A DNA stretch of 37,247 bases. It comes from Anaerolineales bacterium. GTDB lineage: Bacteria; Chloroflexota; Anaerolineae; Anaerolineales; E44-bin32. Within the stretch, counting starts at the first letter, position 1; every line of letters begins with the position of its first letter. This document shows, in pieces, positions 34,363-37,247 of the stretch. The notes under the pieces are model-generated. The model did not search any database. It had not been told where the DNA came from and saw nothing but the letters and a program-made list of their open reading frames with translations. The position numbers and the translations under genes are program-made. The DNA lies in the NCBI GenBank assembly GCA_004376895.1, contig SOIH01000218.1, forward strand, positions 1 through 37,247. The letters run 5' to 3'.

Positions 34363-35036
34363 GTGTACGCCCGGCATGGGCGATAGCTAGGAGGTGGAAA
34401 TCCTCTGCGGACGTTGATCCGACGAACCGCTAGCCGAAGGCAACTGCGCTCGTGCGAACGGGTGTGGGAAGGAAGCCGGAGAGCAAAACCTGGACTTGAT
34501 GGACAAAAACTGCGTAAGGAGGCGTGAAGCGCCGGGTGAGCTGGCACGAGACAGTGAAGCCCCAAAAGGATCAAAGCGGCTTTACGTAAACGCAGCGAGG
34601 ATCAGGGGAAAGTTATCGTACCTTATCCGGGGAGATCTGCGGCGTGTCTCGGAATGAGACTGAGGAGATCGAGAGGTCTTCTGACCGCGTCGCAGAAGTC
34701 AGCAGAGGCCGAAGTAGTCGATGGCGTAACGACCATCCTGGGCGAGCAGGGAAACCTGCTTACAGGGCGAAGGGCCGAACGGTCAAGAATTGGGTAGAAG
34801 GCTAGACGGGCAACAGCGAAGACAGTCGAAAACTGGCAAAGACCAGACCAGATACAGAAGTAAACACTGAAGGTGCTAGGTAAGTATCAGGGACGAGAGG
34901 TTGTTACCAGGTCTACCGGAATGAGAAATCACCCAATGCGAAGTTCTGCTTTGCTAACTTGACCGAACCGCCGGATGCGGACCCGCATGTCCGGTGGTGT
35001 GGGAGGGGGGGCCGTGAGGTTTCCCCCTATCCCGAT
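34363..35036 (+). mobile_element. ORF-less group II intron, group IIC-like, inserted behind a terminator
   Basis: The 5' end GTGTACGCCCGGCATGGGCG closely resembles the start of group IIC ribozymes such as the Oceanobacillus intron. Domain III-type CGCAGAAGTCAGCAGAGGCC is at 34691-34710. A domain IV base stem ATTGGGT/ACCCAAT (34789-34795 / 34931-34937) encloses about 135 nt with no reverse transcriptase ORF. Domain V (34965-35000) folds as ACCGCCGG/CCGGTGGT, then ATGCG-GACC-CGCAT, with a CGC catalytic triad. Domain VI follows with GGGAGGGGG paired to CCCCCTATCCC, leaving a candidate bulged A, and the 3' end is CCCGAT. Insertion right after a terminator U-run is the known target preference of group IIC introns. 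Boundaries are accurate to a few bases. Movement or splicing would need a protein encoded elsewhere. Confidence 0.85.
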
Positions 35037-35077
35037 TAATACGACAATCGGAGCTTGTACGAAACTCCAAACCGCTT

Positions 35078-35293
35078 TTATTTTTTAGGCTCGCGAAGTT
35101 TCTCGAGTTCTGTTTCCAATTGGGTTAAACGAGCCGTGTAAGCACTCTGGACCTCGTCGCGGAAGGCTCCGGTTCGTTCGCGGATCTGCTGTCGAAGTTT
35201 TTCTCCCGATTCGGGGGCAAGCAGTATGGCGATGACGGATCCAACAAGCGCACCGCACACGGCTCCGATGATAAAGTTGGAAAAACGGCGCAT
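35078..35293 (-). CDS. YtxH-domain small membrane protein
   Basis: 71-aa protein with one N-terminal membrane helix (FIIGAVCGALVGSVIAILLA) directly followed by PESGEKLRQQIRERTG, the YtxH family signature, and then a charged coiled-coil-like tail (LTQLETELEKLREPKK). YtxH proteins are small, often stress-associated membrane proteins of unknown biochemical function. The ATG has an AGGAGG ribosome-binding site at 6-7 nt. The gene faces the group II intron, and its transcript would run into the antisense strand of that intron; no clear terminator is seen in between. Confidence 0.85.
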   Translation of the reverse strand: MRRFSNFIIGAVCGALVGSVIAILLAPESGEKLRQQIRERTGAFRDEVQSAYTARLTQLETELEKLREPKK

Positions 35294-35360
35294 AAGGAAC
35301 CTCCTGATCTCAGAGAGATTATCGCGCAGTTTTTGCCGATGACCAAGGCCTGCCCCATAA

Positions 35361-35440
35361 TGTCATTGCGGGCGGAGCGAAGCAATCTCCTCCTTATCTT
35401 GCACGGAGATTGCCACGTCACTTTGTTCCTCGCAATGACA
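35361..35440. repeat. Palindromic repeat element A
   Basis: An 80-nt element with perfect 10-nt terminal inverted repeats, TGTCATTGCG (35361-35370) and CGCAATGACA (35431-35440). Internal arms are partly complementary (GCAATCTCC / GGAGATTGCC). Repeats of the form TGTCATTGCGAGCGAAGCGAAGCAATCTC are, from memory, frequent in Chloroflexota and other environmental bacteria. No ORF is seen; the 598-nt interval 35294-35891 holds four such elements plus a possible promoter. Confidence 0.7.
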
Positions 35441-35468
35441 AGTGTGGGAAGGGTTCTCCAGGATTAAA

Positions 35469-35529
35469 TGTCATTTCGAGTGAGCCGCGCAGCGGCGACC
35501 GAGAAATCCCTGGGATGATACCCATGACA
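35469..35529. repeat. Palindromic repeat element B
   Basis: A 61-nt element starting TGTCAT (35469) and ending ATGACA (35529). Its inner part ATTTCGAGTGAGCCGC pairs imperfectly with GCGGCGACCGAGAAAT around GCA. The stretch ATCCCTGGGATGA recurs in element D. Confidence 0.6.
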
Positions 35530-35564
35530 GCGCCATTCCAATGCACTGGATAGCTGCCCCTTAA

Positions 35565-35661
35565 TGTCATGCTGAACGAAGTGAAGCATCTCGTTCTTCG
35601 TTCATAAGGGTTCTTCCTGCAATGAACGAGATTCTTCGTCGCTCCACTCCTCAGAATGACA
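35565..35661. repeat. Palindromic repeat element C
   Basis: A 97-nt element with near-perfect ends, TGTCATGCTGA and TCAGAATGACA. Inside, CATCTCGTTCTTCGTTCAT and ATGAACGAGATTCTTCGTC are largely complementary, so the RNA or single strand could form a long hairpin. Confidence 0.65.
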
Positions 35662-35674
35662 TCGGCTAGGAACC

Positions 35675-35742
35675 TGTCATCTCGAGTGAGTCCTTCGACT
35701 TCGATCAGGACAAGCCCGGCGACCGAGCAATCCCTGGGATGA
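35675..35742. repeat. Palindromic repeat element D (partial relative of B)
   Basis: Begins TGTCATCTCGAGTGAG and ends GACCGAGCAATCCCTGGGATGA (described here in two short blocks, 35675-35690 and 35721-35742), resembling B at both edges but with a different centre (CCTTCGACTTCGATCAGGACAAG). No terminal ATGACA follows, so it may be truncated or diverged. Confidence 0.5.
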
Positions 35743-35788
35743 ATCTCAAATGGGTCCCTTCTCCGAAAGATATTCTCTCTATTAAGTA

Positions 35789-35817
35789 GATACAGCATCT
35801 CCGATATGCGATATACT
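35789..35817 (+). promoter_or_regulatory. Possible promoter of the selenoprotein-dtd cluster
   Basis: TATACT (35812-35817, 5 of 6) with a weak GATACA at a 17-nt spacing (35789-35794). It would give a leader of about 70 nt before the ATG at 35892. It is the best candidate in the short unique stretch after the repeats. Confidence 0.3.
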
Positions 35818-35891
35818 CCTCAGCACTTAAGTAGAAAAACCCATGACAAAGCAGAGAGTTTCAGTAAAACACCTAATGATGTGGAGGAATA

Positions 35892-36128
35892 ATGGTCACT
35901 ATCTCGATTGAATATTGCGCAGCTTGACACTATACAGACCGAGCCATCGGTGCGATGGCAGAACTTTTAAACACCTATGAGTTTAAAATCGGCTCTATAA
36001 AACTCATCCCTGCGGATGGGGGAAAATTTGAGGTCATCGTCGACGACAAGCTGGTGTATTCCAAGCTCGCCACAGGCAGGCATGTGGAGCAGGGGGAGCT
36101 TGCAAAACTTATTGGAGAGGTGCTCTAA
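35892..36128 (+). CDS. SelW/Rdx-family selenoprotein with in-frame TGA (Sec) codon
   Basis: Reading 35892-36128 with the TGA at 35925-35927 as selenocysteine gives 78 residues: MVTISIEYCAAU, then HYTDRAIGAMAELLNTYEF, and later GGKFEVIVDDKLVYSK. This is the Rdx (SelW/SelT-like) thioredoxin fold with its redox motif as C-x-x-U at residues 9-12; mammalian SelW has YCGAU at the same place. The frame is otherwise open and ends in TAA. The ATG has GGAGG 4 nt upstream. A SECIS-like hairpin begins 15 nt after the TGA. Standard ORF calling breaks this gene because of the TGA. TGA is a normal stop in other genes here, so reassignment of TGA is unlikely. Rdx proteins are thought to act in thiol/redox reactions; the partner is unknown. 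It would need SelA, SelB, SelC and SelD, none of which is in the window. Confidence 0.85.
35943..35959 (+). promoter_or_regulatory. Bacterial SECIS-like hairpin
   Basis: GCCATCG (35943-35949) and CGATGGC (35953-35959) form a perfect 7-bp stem with a GTG loop. The loop starts 22 nt after the TGA, within the 16-37 nt known for bacterial SECIS elements, and its first base is the required G. It lies inside the coding region, as bacterial SECIS elements do. Confidence 0.75.
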
Positions 36129-36130
36129 GC

Positions 36131-36205
36131 ATGAGTCGGTATCACTTCAAAAGGATGAATCTTGCCCATGCCTTCGAGCCTGCATTGGGGGAAATAGATA
36201 AATGA
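36131..36205 (+). CDS. 24-codon ORF between the selenoprotein gene and dtd
   Basis: ATG at 36131, two bases after the selenoprotein stop, opens a 24-residue frame reading [20 protein letters not shown] then EIDK. Its TGA (36203-36205) overlaps the dtd start (ATGA). A GGAGAGGTG sequence lies about 9 nt upstream. I know no family for it. It may be a translational-coupling ORF, a small protein or a remnant. Confidence 0.35.
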   Translation: MSRYHFKRMNLAHAFEPALGEIDK

Positions 36206-36651
36206 GGGCTGTCCTTCAGCGCGTTCGACGCGGTCGAGTTTCGATTGCCGGCGATACGATCGCCGCGATCGAGCACGGCCTGGTTATCCTGATCGGCGTC
36301 GGGAAAGCCGATACCGCGAGTGAAGCGGAGTGGTTGGCAGAGAAGTGCGCCGTCCTGCGCGTATTTGAAGACGAAAAGGGTAAAACGAATCTATCCGTGC
36401 AGGATGTGGGCGGCGAAGTGCTCGTGGTATCACAGTTCACCCTGTACGCCGACATGCTCAAAGGGCGCCGCCCCAGCTTCATCAACGCCGCCCCTCCGCA
36501 GATCGCCCAACCGCTTGTCGATCATTTCATCGACCATTTGGGAGGATTGGGCGTTTCGGTACAGAAAGGGGTCTTCGGCGCCCATATGCTCGTTGAGATC
36601 GAGAATGATGGTCCGGTAACGATCATTCTTGAGCGTGACCCCCAGTCATAA
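36202..36651 (+). CDS. dtd: D-aminoacyl-tRNA deacylase
   Basis: Removes D-amino acids (and glycine from tRNA-Ala) from mis-charged tRNAs. The 149-aa length is usual. The start [28 protein letters not shown], the [17 protein letters not shown] catalytic motif and, near the end, [10 protein letters not shown], which carries the Gly-cisPro chiral proofreading motif, are all present. The ATG overlaps the preceding 24-codon ORF by four bases. A GGGGGA sequence lies about 9 nt upstream. The gene fits thematically with alaS nearby, as both counter mischarged tRNA, but they are on separate transcripts. Confidence 0.96.
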   Translation: MRAVLQRVRRGRVSIAGDTIAAIEHGLVILIGVGKADTASEAEWLAEKCAVLRVFEDEKGKTNLSVQDVGGEVLVVSQFTLYADMLKGRRPSFINAAPPQIAQPLVDHFIDHLGGLGVSVQKGVFGAHMLVEIENDGPVTIILERDPQS

Positions 36652-36832
36652 AAGAGAATCTACAACGTTTGGTGTGTTGGGCGTGATTTCAAAACGCTCA
36701 GCTTTGGTTAATTCGCATCCTGGGTAGTGTGTGTATCGATACCGCCGCCCGGTAATCGCATGATATATAGGAAACCGCAGTCGATGTTGGCAGGTCTGTG
36801 TCAGCTTACCGTCCGGAGGTAAAAACCCGGCA

Positions 36833-36841
36833 TGGTACAAT
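36833..36841 (+). promoter_or_regulatory. Possible extended -10 promoter of the SPFH gene
   Basis: TGGTACAAT (36833-36841) fits an extended -10 (TGnTACAAT, 5 of 6 in the hexamer) and would give a leader of about 72 nt with the AGGAGG site at 36909-36914. No -35 is apparent. Confidence 0.4.
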
Positions 36842-36919
36842 CTGCTTGGACCGAATACACAGTGGTCTTGGGCACCAGGAGTAACAATAAATTGTAGATA
36901 TTTGCAAAAGGAGGAGTAA

Positions 36920-37247
36920 ATGAACGTCGCAGTATTGCTTTCGGCGCTATCCACAATGGCTTGGGTCGCAGCGTTAGCCGTAATTGGGCTTGCAGTCGCC
37001 CGCGCTGCACGTGGGCAGCGTTTCCGAGCGGCGGGCGGCATCGTCATCGGCATAATCGTGCTCGCTCTGGTTCTTACAACCGTCAGTGCGGGCCTGGTCT
37101 TCATCCAGCCCACAGACCGGGGAGTCGTGATCACCGTCGCTGAAGGGGGTGTGCGACAGGAAGCGCTTCAACCTGGCTTAAATTGGGTCATGCCTTTCCT
37201 TGAGAATGTCATCACCTACCCCATCTCTCGCCAGACTTACACGATGT
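36920..37247 (+). CDS. SPFH/band-7 (prohibitin-like) membrane protein, 3' end outside the window
   Basis: Partial gene, 109 residues visible, open to the window edge. Two N-terminal membrane helices (about residues 5-27 and 39-62) are followed by the SPFH start: FIQPTDRGVVITVAEGGVRQ, then EALQPGLNWVMPFLENVITY, ending in SRQTYTM, the usual prohibitin/stomatin/HflC order. Such proteins form oligomeric membrane assemblies that regulate proteases or organise membrane domains. The ATG has AGGAGG 5 nt upstream. Two helices before the domain are more than the single one of typical HflC/stomatin. The rest lies beyond the window. Confidence 0.88.
   Translation, partial: MNVAVLLSALSTMAWVAALAVIGLAVARAARGQRFRAAGGIVIGIIVLALVLTTVSAGLVFIQPTDRGVVITVAEGGVRQEALQPGLNWVMPFLENVITYPISRQTYTM

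Noticed and set aside
35361-35742. CRISPR array
   Set aside because: The repeats are palindromic elements of different cores and lengths, with no regular spacers and no cas gene nearby.
35925-35927. TGA in the Rdx gene as a plain nonsense mutation or as a reassigned TGA codon
   Set aside because: TGA ends many intact genes in the window (for example the first thiolase-like gene and the 24-codon ORF), so it is not reassigned. The exact Sec position and the matching hairpin argue against a random nonsense mutation, although a sequencing error cannot be excluded here.
36841-37134. Upstream continuation of the minus-strand frame over the SPFH gene
   Set aside because: This part is the antisense of a clear SPFH coding sequence and has the Arg/Thr/Ala-rich composition of a shadow frame.

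Overview
The window reads as a chromosomal segment of a free-living bacterium, most likely a member of the Chloroflexota (Anaerolineae-like). That placement is an inference from gene content and style: an alaS operon carrying a membrane-anchored baseplate-J-like protein, ruvX and mltG; a large liv-type ABC operon; short intergenic gaps with many ATGA/GTGA overlaps; and TGTCAT-ended palindromic repeats. No 16S or ribosomal protein gene is present to confirm it. Most genes are ordinary housekeeping and transport genes, and TGA is a normal stop codon in many of them.

Left part, minus strand (93-8366): a branched-chain amino acid type ABC transporter operon (binding lipoprotein, LivH, an N-terminally enlarged LivM, LivG, LivF), followed by a FAD-dependent amine/amino-acid oxidase and cinA, whose deamidase domain looks degenerate. 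A strong stem-loop separates the binding-protein gene from the permease genes. Plus strand (8656-13857): yraN-miaA, then a four-gene operon of two thiolase-fold proteins that both lack the nucleophilic cysteine and two DUF35 zinc-ribbon/OB proteins. This operon has a promoter with an overlapping palindrome, a possible 20-codon leader ORF and a strong terminator.

Middle part: on the minus strand, a ROK kinase, a family-5 solute-binding lipoprotein, two DppBC-type permeases and a PiT phosphate transporter (13991-19272). Divergent from it is mutS. Both promoters of this divergent pair lie so close to the start codons that leaderless mRNAs are predicted. Then come an MTA/SAH-type deaminase fused to a CYTH domain (minus strand), a pyrimidine-nucleoside phosphorylase and a cupin (plus strand).

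Right part: an S9 peptidase, then the alaS - baseplate-J-like - ruvX - mltG cluster on the minus strand. Beyond it are tRNA-Asp(GTC) with a textbook promoter and terminator, and directly after the terminator U-run an approximately 674-nt ORF-less group II intron of group IIC type. Next are a YtxH-like gene (minus strand) and a cluster of four palindromic repeats. The end holds a plus-strand cluster: a SelW/Rdx-family selenoprotein with an in-frame TGA and a 7-bp SECIS-like hairpin, a 24-codon ORF, dtd, and the start of an SPFH/band-7 protein cut by the window edge.

The most notable items are the selenoprotein gene that conventional ORF calling breaks, the ORF-less group IIC intron behind the tRNA terminator, the deaminase-CYTH fusion, and the Cys-less thiolase/DUF35 doublet operon.
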